From the NCBI GenBank assembly GCA_035411265.1, contig DAONSQ010000023.1, positions 1 through 9,619 of the forward strand: DNA of 9,619 nucleotides. The letters run 5' to 3'. The first letter of the stretch is position 1; every line of letters begins with the position of its first letter. Positions 1 through 6,007 of this stretch are shown piece by piece. The notes beneath the pieces are model-generated. The model searched no databases and was not told where the DNA came from. It saw only the letters and a list, made by a program, of their open reading frames with translations. The DNA is from UBA1359 sp035411265. GTDB lineage: Bacteria; Patescibacteriota; Patescibacteriia; Patescibacteriales; Patescibacteriaceae. A program made the translations under genes and the position numbers.

Positions 1-102
1 TCAAAATTACCCATGGGGGTATTTTTAGCGCCAAGTGCTTGGCTATTTTATCTTTATGGTCAGGATCTGTGGCAAGGTTATTTAAACTTTTTAGGCTGGT
101 AA
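1..102 (+). CDS. Probable prepilin peptidase (PilD/GspO, A24 family), C-terminal fragment
   Basis: Frame 1 is open from the window edge to a TAA at 100-102, giving 33 residues. It reads SKLPMGVFLAPSAW, then a hydrophobic stretch with YGQDLWQGY, ending in FLGW. This resembles the last membrane helix of bifunctional prepilin peptidases, where a Lys-(I/L)-Pro-(F/M)-Gly-x-Phe-Leu motif is followed by a hydrophobic segment and a short tail. Family members cleave and N-methylate type IV prepilins at the inner membrane. Four pilin-like genes follow within 1.5 kb, so the context fits. The catalytic aspartates and the start lie outside the window. The call is inference from a short tail plus context; another polytopic membrane protein cannot be excluded. 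Confidence 0.62.
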   Translation, partial: SKLPMGVFLAPSAWLFYLYGQDLWQGYLNFLGW

Positions 103-103
103 A

Positions 104-1420
104 ATGTTGCTCAATTTTTGGAAAAAAAGAATAGTTATTACTTGGCTAATTGCTTTATTTTTGGTGTTACCAAAAGTTACTCAAGCAGCTATAACTGACA
201 ATATTTTTGGTTGGGCTTGGAATCCGGTGATTGGCTGGATTAGTATGAATAATTGTGAATATGGTGCCGGTTGTAGTGGTGGAATTGATTACGGTGCTAA
301 TTTAACCGAAAGCGGTGATTATGAATTAACTGGCTATATTTGGAATAATAATGTTGGCTGGATCAGTTTGAGTGCTGGTTATCCTCTTGGCGGTTTACCG
401 GCCTATAGTGTGCGTTTTGATCCTGTTTCTAGACAGTTTAGCGGTTGGGCCAAGATTGTTTCTTTGGGTGATGATGGCTGGATTAAATTTGCTAAAGATG
501 CTTATGATAGTGGTAGTGAGTATTATGTTAGAATTGGTAGTGATGGTAAACTTGGCGGTTGGGCTTGGAACAATAAGATTGGCTGGCTTTCCTTTAATTC
601 AGCTGATTGGGCTAGTAATACCATAACTTATTATACGATTGGTCGAGCACCAACTATGCCAATTAATGTTAGTGTGGTTTCTGATGAATACAATGGTTGC
701 AATACTTTGAATTTAGCTTGGGCGACTAGTAGCTATGTTAGTGTTTACAATGTTTATCGTTTTCTTAATCCGGTTTTTACTCCAACTAGTAGCAATCATG
801 TTCCGCCGCCGCTTAGTGTTAGCAATAAGGTTGATAGTGGTCTAGCTATGGGTGGAACCTATTGTTATCATATCGGGGCTAGTAATTTTTTTGGCACCAC
901 CTTTACTAGCAGCAGTACTTGCGGGCAAACAAAAAGTATTTGTGGTATCACAACGATTACGGGATCAGGTAATTGTCTTCAGGGTGATCCGTCAATCATT
1001 AATTTGCGCTGGGTTAAGCCAATGGTGGCTAGTGGAACCGAAATTACTCGTTTTGAAGTTAAGCGTTGTCAAGTAAGAGAAACTGATGATTGTCGACAGA
1101 GTAGTTCAATTTACAATTTAGTTTCAACTAGCAGTGATTGTTATATTGTTAAGCCGGATGAGATAGATAATCCACCTAGTACGACTCCAGCTATTCTGCC
1201 AACGCGGCATTGTGTTGATCAGGATTGTCATTGCCGTGAAGCTTTTTATGGTCCAGAGGTGGCTGAGCAGTATGTTTATAAGATTGTGGCTTTTGACAAT
1301 TTGGGACATTCCGGCGACGAAACTGATCCTAAAGCTTTGATTAATATTTTTCCATGTTCTACGCAAAAGAGTTGGCGCTGGGAAGAGCAGAATCCAGCTA
1401 GTACGACTTTGAATAATTGA
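104..1420 (+). CDS. Secreted GWAW-repeat protein with fibronectin-III-like regions (unknown function)
   Basis: This 438-residue protein has an N-terminal export signal: Lys-Lys-Arg at 7-9, a hydrophobic core at about 10-22, and a plausible cleavage after TQA (28). Four repeats of the form GWAWNxxIGWISxN lie at about 36-50, 77-90, 114-130 and 152-165; the third is the most diverged (GWAKIVSLGDDGWIKF). Between them are beta-rich spacers. From about 184 to 275 and about 290 to 415 there are two FN3-like stretches (LNLAW...YNVYRF and INLRWVKP...YVYKIVAFDNLG). The protein has 14 cysteines, so disulfide bonding outside the cell is plausible. No enzyme motif is visible. ATG at 104 starts one base after the upstream stop and gives an ideal signal peptide. 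Such repeat proteins recur in Patescibacteria, but I know of no defined function. Its place between a likely prepilin peptidase and minor pilins suggests a surface or pilus-associated adhesin; that role is inference. Confidence 0.8.
   Translation: MLLNFWKKRIVITWLIALFLVLPKVTQAAITDNIFGWAWNPVIGWISMNNCEYGAGCSGGIDYGANLTESGDYELTGYIWNNNVGWISLSAGYPLGGLPAYSVRFDPVSRQFSGWAKIVSLGDDGWIKFAKDAYDSGSEYYVRIGSDGKLGGWAWNNKIGWLSFNSADWASNTITYYTIGRAPTMPINVSVVSDEYNGCNTLNLAWATSSYVSVYNVYRFLNPVFTPTSSNHVPPPLSVSNKVDSGLAMGGTYCYHIGASNFFGTTFTSSSTCGQTKSICGITTITGSGNCLQGDPSIINLRWVKPMVASGTEITRFEVKRCQVRETDDCRQSSSIYNLVSTSSDCYIVKPDEIDNPPSTTPAILPTRHCVDQDCHCREAFYGPEVAEQYVYKIVAFDNLGHSGDETDPKALINIFPCSTQKSWRWEEQNPASTTLNN
209..598 (+). 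repeat. Four tandem-like GWAW/IGW protein repeats within the secreted protein
   Basis: Coding repeats begin at about 209, 332, 443 and 557, each about 42-51 bp and separated by about 65-80 bp of diverged spacer. The first and fourth are most alike at DNA level, both containing GGTTGGGCTTGGAA followed ten or so bases later by ATTGGCTGG. The second keeps the GWISLS half. The third has drifted to GDDGWIKF. This is internal domain duplication, not a mobile repeat. Confidence 0.75.
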
Positions 1421-1980
1421 TGATTATGATTATTAAAAATAAGCTAAAAGGTTTTACGATTATTGAACTATTGGTAGTTTTAGCTATTTTTGCTTTAATT
1501 ATTTCAGTTTCTTTAGCTAATTATAACGCTGGTAGCCGCCAATCTAAGCTTAAGATGTCATTACAAAATTTTTCAGCTAATATTCGTTTGACACAAAGCT
1601 ATGCTATGGGCTCAAAAGATTTTGCCGACCCGAATTCTGGAAAAAATATTGTCCCTAGAGGGGGGTGGGGTATATATTTAAATAAGGCTAGACCGAGTGA
1701 GTATAGAATCGTGGTCGATCTCAATGATGATCATTATTTTGATAAAACCATTGATGATTCCTATAAGCTTTTAACTTTTGATGACAATATTGTAATCGAT
1801 GAGATTCTTGAAAATAATAGTCCTGTTGATCGGGCGGTAATTTTTTTTCAGCCGCCAGATCCGCAAACCTTTATTAATGGTCTTAATTCTAACAATATTA
1901 CCATTTATTTAAAAGATAATGTTGCTAATACTTCAAGTGCAGTAACGGTTAATTTTTTTGGCTTAATTGAAAATGAGTAA
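1420..1980 (+). CDS. Type IV/II minor pilin, GspH/FimT-like
   Basis: This encodes a prepilin of 186 residues. A short basic leader ends in Gly11, followed by the class III signal FTIIELLVVLAIFALII, with Glu at mature position +5. Prepilin peptidase would cleave between Gly11 and Phe12 and methylate the new N terminus. The hydrophobic helix spans about 12-33. The following soluble domain has the pattern GGWGIYLNK...YRIVVDLNDDHYFD, which matches the GspH/FimT style of minor pilins that prime pilus assembly. I chose ATG at 1420 because it overlaps the upstream TGA (TGATG), suggesting translational coupling. TTG at 1417 and ATG at 1426 are alternatives that change only the leader. No Shine-Dalgarno is seen. 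It is the first of four consecutive pilin-like genes. Confidence 0.87.
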   Translation: MIMIIKNKLKGFTIIELLVVLAIFALIISVSLANYNAGSRQSKLKMSLQNFSANIRLTQSYAMGSKDFADPNSGKNIVPRGGWGIYLNKARPSEYRIVVDLNDDHYFDKTIDDSYKLLTFDDNIVIDEILENNSPVDRAVIFFQPPDPQTFINGLNSNNITIYLKDNVANTSSAVTVNFFGLIENE

Positions 1981-2506
1981 AGCAAAACAACAAAAAAATA
2001 AAAGGAAGGCCGCTTTTTCTTTGATTGAGCTACTGATTGCTATGGGCATGATCGGCTTAGGTCTTTTAGGGATTGCTTCCTTAGCTTCACAGAATGTCCG
2101 AGTGCAATATTACAACAAGAACACTTTAATTTCGGCTCAGCTAGCTCAGGAGGGTTTAGAGTTGGTCAGAAATATTCGTGATAATGATTGGAAATCAATG
2201 AGTCCAATTTCAACCCCTGATTCACTGGATGGACTATTTAAGGATAATTTTATCATCGATTACACTGGTTTTATTGAGGGTTCTGATAGTGTTATTGCTA
2301 ATACGCCGTTTTTAACTATTGATAATGATGGTTTCTATCGTTATGGTGGCTCTCAGGAAACATCATTTCGTCGCTTGATAACAACTAGCTGTGCAGACAA
2401 GATTTCTTGCCGAATCAAGTGTTATATTACTTGGCAAGGACAAGGCCAATCTGGTAATTATGAAATTGAAGATTATTTATATGCTTGGCGAGCGACTGGT
2501 AATTAA
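1973..2506 (+). CDS. Type IV minor pilin, PilV-like
   Basis: This encodes a prepilin of 177 residues. The leader is strongly basic (MSKAKQQKNKRKAA) and is followed by FSLIELLIAMGMIGLGLLGIASL, with Glu at mature +5. The residue before the cleavage site is Ala14 rather than the usual Gly, a tolerated but less common choice. After the helix, the stretch AQLAQEGLELVRNIRDNDW is the characteristic PilV-type block. Three cysteines lie near the C terminus (SCADKISCRIKC). ATG at 1973 overlaps the upstream gene's TAA by 8 bases; a TTG at 1967 would only add two residues. Minor pilins of this type join the initiation and tip complex of the pilus at the inner membrane before extrusion. The family call is from the N-terminal and post-helix motifs; the target is unknown. 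Confidence 0.86.
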   Translation: MSKAKQQKNKRKAAFSLIELLIAMGMIGLGLLGIASLASQNVRVQYYNKNTLISAQLAQEGLELVRNIRDNDWKSMSPISTPDSLDGLFKDNFIIDYTGFIEGSDSVIANTPFLTIDNDGFYRYGGSQETSFRRLITTSCADKISCRIKCYITWQGQGQSGNYEIEDYLYAWRATGN

Positions 2507-3035
2507 AAAGGGTTTTACTTTGATTGAATCAATGGTGGCGGTAGCTATTTTTGCTATTTTAATTGTTAGCGCGACTAGCATTTTTTTATCAATTATTAAG
2601 TCGCAAAGAAATACGCTGTCAGCCAAAAATGCTCAAGAGTCGATTAGTTATGCTTTGGAAGCAATGGCTAAAGAGATTAGAATGGCCAAGATTGACGACG
2701 GTAGCTGTATTACGGCAGGTAAGGTTTATGAAACCGAAAATGATAATAGTAAAATAAAGTTTCGTAATTACCAAGATGTTTGTGTTGCTTACGAAGTTAG
2801 TGGTGGGCGTTTAATGATTACTCGAGGATCGAAAACCGCTTATATGACACCTAATAACGTTAATGTTAGCCGACTTAATTTTAGTTTACGCCATGAAGAT
2901 ATCCAGGTTAGTCAACCAATAGTGACATTGCGTTTTGATTTTGATTATTTCAACAATGAGGCTGGCCGACAATCAATGCAAATTCAGACAACAATTTCTT
3001 CTAGGTCTTATGAAAATTATACTTATGGCGGGTAA
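2481..3035 (+). CDS. Type IV minor pilin, PilW/PilJ-like
   Basis: From ATG 2481 this is a prepilin of 184 residues. The leader ends IKKG (Gly11) and is followed by FTLIESMVAVAIFAILIVSA, with Glu at mature +5. After the helix comes a block with ISYALEAMAKEIRMAK, typical of PilW/GspJ-type pilins, then a beta-rich domain ending in a segment with FDFDYFNNEAGRQSMQIQTTISSR. The open frame extends upstream to 2391, but a start there or at ATG 2460 would give an over-long leader. ATG 2481 gives a normal one and overlaps the pilV-like gene by 26 bases. No clear ribosome binding site is present, so coupling to the upstream gene is likely. GspJ-like pilins form a tip complex with GspI-like and GspK-like subunits, which matches the neighbours here. 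Confidence 0.85.
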   Translation: MLGERLVIKKGFTLIESMVAVAIFAILIVSATSIFLSIIKSQRNTLSAKNAQESISYALEAMAKEIRMAKIDDGSCITAGKVYETENDNSKIKFRNYQDVCVAYEVSGGRLMITRGSKTAYMTPNNVNVSRLNFSLRHEDIQVSQPIVTLRFDFDYFNNEAGRQSMQIQTTISSRSYENYTYGG

Positions 3036-3648
3036 TTTTAAAAAAGGCGTAATTATGATTATTAGCATGCTAATAATCACTGGAGCTTTTGTAATTAGCT
3101 TGTCGGTGGCTAGTTTGATTATGATTGCCATCAATATCAGCCGCACTCAAAGTGATTCAGTCAAGGCTTATTTTGCTGCTGATGCCGGAGTAGAAAGAGT
3201 TTTAGATTTTGATCAGGAGGAGTCAATTGATAAACGGAATTGTGGGACTGATCAAGATTATTTGTGCTGTAATAAAGATGGTCTTTGTTTATTTTTTGAT
3301 CAAGTAGTACCAGGATATGAGGCCTATGGCGAAGTTTCTGGTTGTCGTCCGTGCGATGAAGTTCGGCCGCAAGACATCGGTCATCTTAGTTCAACGACTC
3401 AACAGTATTATATAATCTATCGTGGTGTTAGTGCTGATGGTAGCCAATCGTTTTTAGAATCAACCGGAATTTCTAATGGTGTTAAACGTTCTATCCGTAT
3501 GACGATCAATCGTACAGCTGGCTGCGTGCCGGTTTGTAAGGATATTGATGATAATCCTTATGAATGCGGTTATAATATGTGTAATGGATTTTGCGGCCAA
3601 TGCTTAAGTACTGAGAGATGTGAGAATTTTAAATGTGTGCCAAAATAA
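3025..3648 (+). CDS. PilX/GspK-like minor pilin with cysteine-rich C-terminal tail
   Basis: From ATG 3025 the product is 207 residues. FKKG (5-8) precedes a hydrophobic helix at about 9-36 (VIMIISMLIITGAFVISLSV) without Glu at +5, as in PilX_N and GspK-type subunits. The conserved block VKAYFAADAGVERVLDF follows at about 46-62. The protein has 14 cysteines. Six are in the middle (73, 81, 82, 88, 107, 110) and eight are in the tail (167, 171, 181, 186, 190, 193, 199, 204). The tail pattern CVPVC...ECGxNxCNGxCGxC...C...CV resembles small disulfide-rich modules found on secreted proteins. GspK-like pilins lacking Glu+5 can only sit at the fibre tip, so a tip-displayed binding module is a reasonable inference. 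The start overlaps the upstream stop by 11 bases; ATG 3010 is an alternative adding five residues. Confidence 0.78.
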   Translation: MAGNFKKGVIMIISMLIITGAFVISLSVASLIMIAINISRTQSDSVKAYFAADAGVERVLDFDQEESIDKRNCGTDQDYLCCNKDGLCLFFDQVVPGYEAYGEVSGCRPCDEVRPQDIGHLSSTTQQYYIIYRGVSADGSQSFLESTGISNGVKRSIRMTINRTAGCVPVCKDIDDNPYECGYNMCNGFCGQCLSTERCENFKCVPK

Positions 3649-3652
3649 AGGT

Positions 3653-5776
3653 ATGAAGGAAGAGCTGTTAAAAATTAATCAGCGGATATTGAAATTGCGT
3701 CAGCAGATTGATGAATATCGCTATGCTTATCATGTCTTAGATAAAAATCTAATTGATGAAGGAGCTTTAGATAGCCTAAAAAATGAATTATTTAAATTGG
3801 AACAGGAGTATCCAGAATTAATTACTAGTGATTCGCCAACTCAGCGCGTCGCTGGGCAGGCTTCAGATAAGTTTGAAAAAGTTCAACATGAAGAGATGAT
3901 GATTTCACTCTATGATGCTTTTTCTGAACAAGATATGATTGATTGGCAAAGTCGCAATGATAATTTTTTAAAGAAAGAATTGCGAGCCGAATATTATGCT
4001 GAATTAAAACTAGATGGCTTAGCAATTAGTTTGAAATATCAACAGGGAGTTTTAGTCCGTGGAGCAACGCGCGGTGATGGCAAAATTGGTGAAGATGTCA
4101 CGACCAATATCAGGACAATTGAAAGTATTCCCTTGAAATTGCGTTTGCCGCAAAAAGAAGAATTGCTTAAAAATGGTTTTGAAGAAAAAGATATCGAAAT
4201 TATTAATGGAATTATTATCAATGGAACTATTGAAATCCGCGGTGAAGCAGTAATGTCAAAAAAAACTCTGACTATAATTAATCAGCGTTATGAAAAATTA
4301 GGCAAGGCAATGCTAGCCAATGTTCGCAATGGTGTAGCAGGATCAATTCGCCAGCTTGATCCTAAAGTAACGGCTGAGCGCCAGCTGGACTTTTATGCTT
4401 ATGACATTTTAATTTCAGGCTATAGTCGCGGTCAGGTTATTAGATATCGCAGTCAAGCTGACTTGCTAGCTAATCTGCTAGGTTTTCAAACTTTGAAACA
4501 AAATCGAGTCTGCACTGATTTGGGAGAGGTATTTTCTTTTTATCGCCAGATTGAAGAACAGCGCGAGCAGTTGCCCTTTGAAATTGACGGTACGGTGGTT
4601 AAGGTCAATGATATGAATTTGTGGCAAACTTTGGGAATAACCGGCAAGGCTCCGCGCTATATGATGGCTTATAAGTTTGGTTCATTACAAGCTACGACTT
4701 TGGTTAAGGATGTGGTTTGGCAGGTTGGTCGAACTGGTATTTTAACGCCGACCGCTGTTTTTGAGCCAGTTAAAGTTGGCGGAGTTACTATTAGCAAGGC
4801 GACTTTACATAATTTTGATGAAATTAAACGATTGGGTTTAAAGATTGGCGATACAGTTATTTTAGAAAGGGCCGGTGATGTTATCCCTAAGGTAGTGGAA
4901 GTTTTGCCAAAATTAAGGACCGGCCAAGAACAGATAATTTTACCGCCGGAAATTTGTCCGATTTGCGGCGGGGTGATTAATAAAGTAACTGATGAGGTTG
5001 CTTATCGTTGCTTGAATGACCAATGTTATGCCGTTAACTTAAGGAAATTGCGTCATTTTGCCAGTAAGGACGCAGTTGACTTTGATGGTTTTGGACCTAA
5101 GATTATTGAGCAATTAGTTGAGATTGGATTGGTAGAGACAATTGCTGATTTTTATGACTTGACCAGTGATCAATTAAAGGTGTTGCCGGGACTTGGTAGT
5201 AAATCGGCCGATAATTTAATTAAAGCTGTTAATGATCGTCGACAAATTTTAATCGATCGCTTTATTTTTGGCTTAGGCATCAAGCAGATTGGCCAGGAAT
5301 CGGCAGCAGCTGTAGCTAGGTTTTTAGAGAGCAGTAATGACTGGTTGGAAACAATTACACCACAAGATTTTTTCTTGGCAGGACAAAAAATTAGTCAAGG
5401 TGAATGGCAAGATTTGAATGATATCGGTCCGAAGGTTGCCGAATCTTTATTTAGTTGGTTTTCTAATAAAGAAAACGAGACGCTTCTGGATAAGTTAACT
5501 CGTCAGGGAGTTCTCTTAAAAAAGATGGTTAACTTTGTTGGTCAAAAATTGGTGGGGCTAAATTTTGTTTTAACTGGTAGTTTGAATGGTTTGACACGGG
5601 GGCAGGCCGAGGCTAAAATAAAACAAGCTGGCGGTAAGATTGGTAGTCAAGTGACAAGGCAAACTAATTATGTTGTTGTTGGTGAGGATCCAGGCAGCAA
5701 GCTAGCTAAAGCTCAGGCTTTGGGAATTAAAATTATTAACGAACAGGAGTTATTAGCTTTGTTGGAAAATAAATAA
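3653..5776 (+). CDS. ligA: NAD+-dependent DNA ligase LigA
   Basis: LigA seals 3'-OH/5'-phosphate nicks using NAD+, in replication and repair. From ATG 3653 the product is 707 residues, slightly longer than the usual ~670. The N-terminal Ia domain has the paired-Tyr signature (DEYRYAYHVLD), then the SPTQRV motif. The adenylated Lys is K119 in KLDG. ATRGDGKIGEDVT, EIRGEA, IDGTVVKVN and WQVGRTGILTPTAVFEPV are the other nucleotidyltransferase and OB-fold motifs. A Cys4 zinc finger has C435, C438, C453 and C458. Helix-hairpin-helix motifs follow (for example LPGLGSKSADNL and LNDIGPKVAESL). A BRCT domain fills about 632-707. An extra segment of roughly 20-25 residues lies at about 165-190, before EIRGEA. 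The start is 4 bases after the pilX-like stop; an upstream GTG at 3620 overlaps that gene and is less likely. Domains and catalytic residues look intact. Confidence 0.97.
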   Translation: MKEELLKINQRILKLRQQIDEYRYAYHVLDKNLIDEGALDSLKNELFKLEQEYPELITSDSPTQRVAGQASDKFEKVQHEEMMISLYDAFSEQDMIDWQSRNDNFLKKELRAEYYAELKLDGLAISLKYQQGVLVRGATRGDGKIGEDVTTNIRTIESIPLKLRLPQKEELLKNGFEEKDIEIINGIIINGTIEIRGEAVMSKKTLTIINQRYEKLGKAMLANVRNGVAGSIRQLDPKVTAERQLDFYAYDILISGYSRGQVIRYRSQADLLANLLGFQTLKQNRVCTDLGEVFSFYRQIEEQREQLPFEIDGTVVKVNDMNLWQTLGITGKAPRYMMAYKFGSLQATTLVKDVVWQVGRTGILTPTAVFEPVKVGGVTISKATLHNFDEIKRLGLKIGDTVILERAGDVIPKVVEVLPKLRTGQEQIILPPEICPICGGVINKVTDEVAYRCLNDQCYAVNLRKLRHFASKDAVDFDGFGPKIIEQLVEIGLVETIADFYDLTSDQLKVLPGLGSKSADNLIKAVNDRRQILIDRFIFGLGIKQIGQESAAAVARFLESSNDWLETITPQDFFLAGQKISQGEWQDLNDIGPKVAESLFSWFSNKENETLLDKLTRQGVLLKKMVNFVGQKLVGLNFVLTGSLNGLTRGQAEAKIKQAGGKIGSQVTRQTNYVVVGEDPGSKLAKAQALGIKIINEQELLALLENK

Positions 5777-5784
5777 TTAGAAAT

Positions 5785-6003
5785 ATGTCTTTAGATATTG
5801 AAAAAATAAAACATTTAGCCATGTTGGCTAAGCTTGATTTACGAGAGGGTGAAGCTGAAATGTATAGTCAACAACTATCAGAGGTGCTACATCATTTGGA
5901 TAGTCTTAATTTAGCAATGTCGGAAATGACGGCTAATCAAGATGAGACTGTGGTTAGTAATGATGAAATAAAGATGGTTTTAAGGTCAGACGAAGTAGCT
6001 TAA
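5785..6003 (+). CDS. gatC: Asp/Glu-tRNA amidotransferase subunit C, short form
   Basis: GatC is the small subunit that wraps around GatA and helps join it to GatB in GatCAB, which converts Glu-tRNA(Gln) and Asp-tRNA(Asn) to the amidated forms. The 72 residues begin with the family pattern: DIEKIKHLAMLAKLDL, then EMYSQQLSEVLHHLDSLN, and end with VLRSDEVA. Typical GatC proteins are about 95 residues and continue after the 'LRxDEV' motif with a Pro-Ser-x-(S/P)-Arg-Glu segment and a '(F/Y)-Phe-x-Val-Pro' tail. Here a TAA follows immediately, and gatA starts 4 bases later. No continuation is visible in the short gap, so the shortening looks real. The start is 8 bases after ligA. Confidence 0.9.
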   Translation: MSLDIEKIKHLAMLAKLDLREGEAEMYSQQLSEVLHHLDSLNLAMSEMTANQDETVVSNDEIKMVLRSDEVA

Positions 6004-6007
6004 ATTT

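Noticed and set aside
372..626. Plus-strand 84-codon frame inside the GWAW protein
   Set aside because: It is a shadow frame within a well supported gene, with a biased hydrophobic composition caused by T-rich codons.
852..1076. Plus-strand 74-codon frame inside the GWAW protein
   Set aside because: Shadow frame of the same secreted-protein gene, with no start context or recognisable domain.
1124..1366. Minus-strand 80-codon frame opposite the GWAW protein
   Set aside because: Lies wholly antisense to a coherent coding region and shows no recognisable motif.
1418..1420. Use of TGA as a sense codon (code 25, as in Gracilibacteria)
   Set aside because: TGA ends the GWAW gene exactly where the next prepilin begins, and no conserved protein here needs TGA read as Gly.
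2391..2480. Upstream extension of the PilW/J-like gene to 2391
   Set aside because: It would lie within the PilV-like gene and place ~40 residues before the prepilin cleavage site; ATG 2481 gives a normal leader.
2935..3024. Upstream extension of the PilX-like gene to 2935
   Set aside because: It overlaps the previous pilin extensively and adds an unnatural leader; ATG 3025 (or 3010) fits the family.
3825..4221. Two minus-strand frames (66 and 60 codons) inside ligA
   Set aside because: Both are antisense to clear LigA catalytic-domain sequence and have no independent support.
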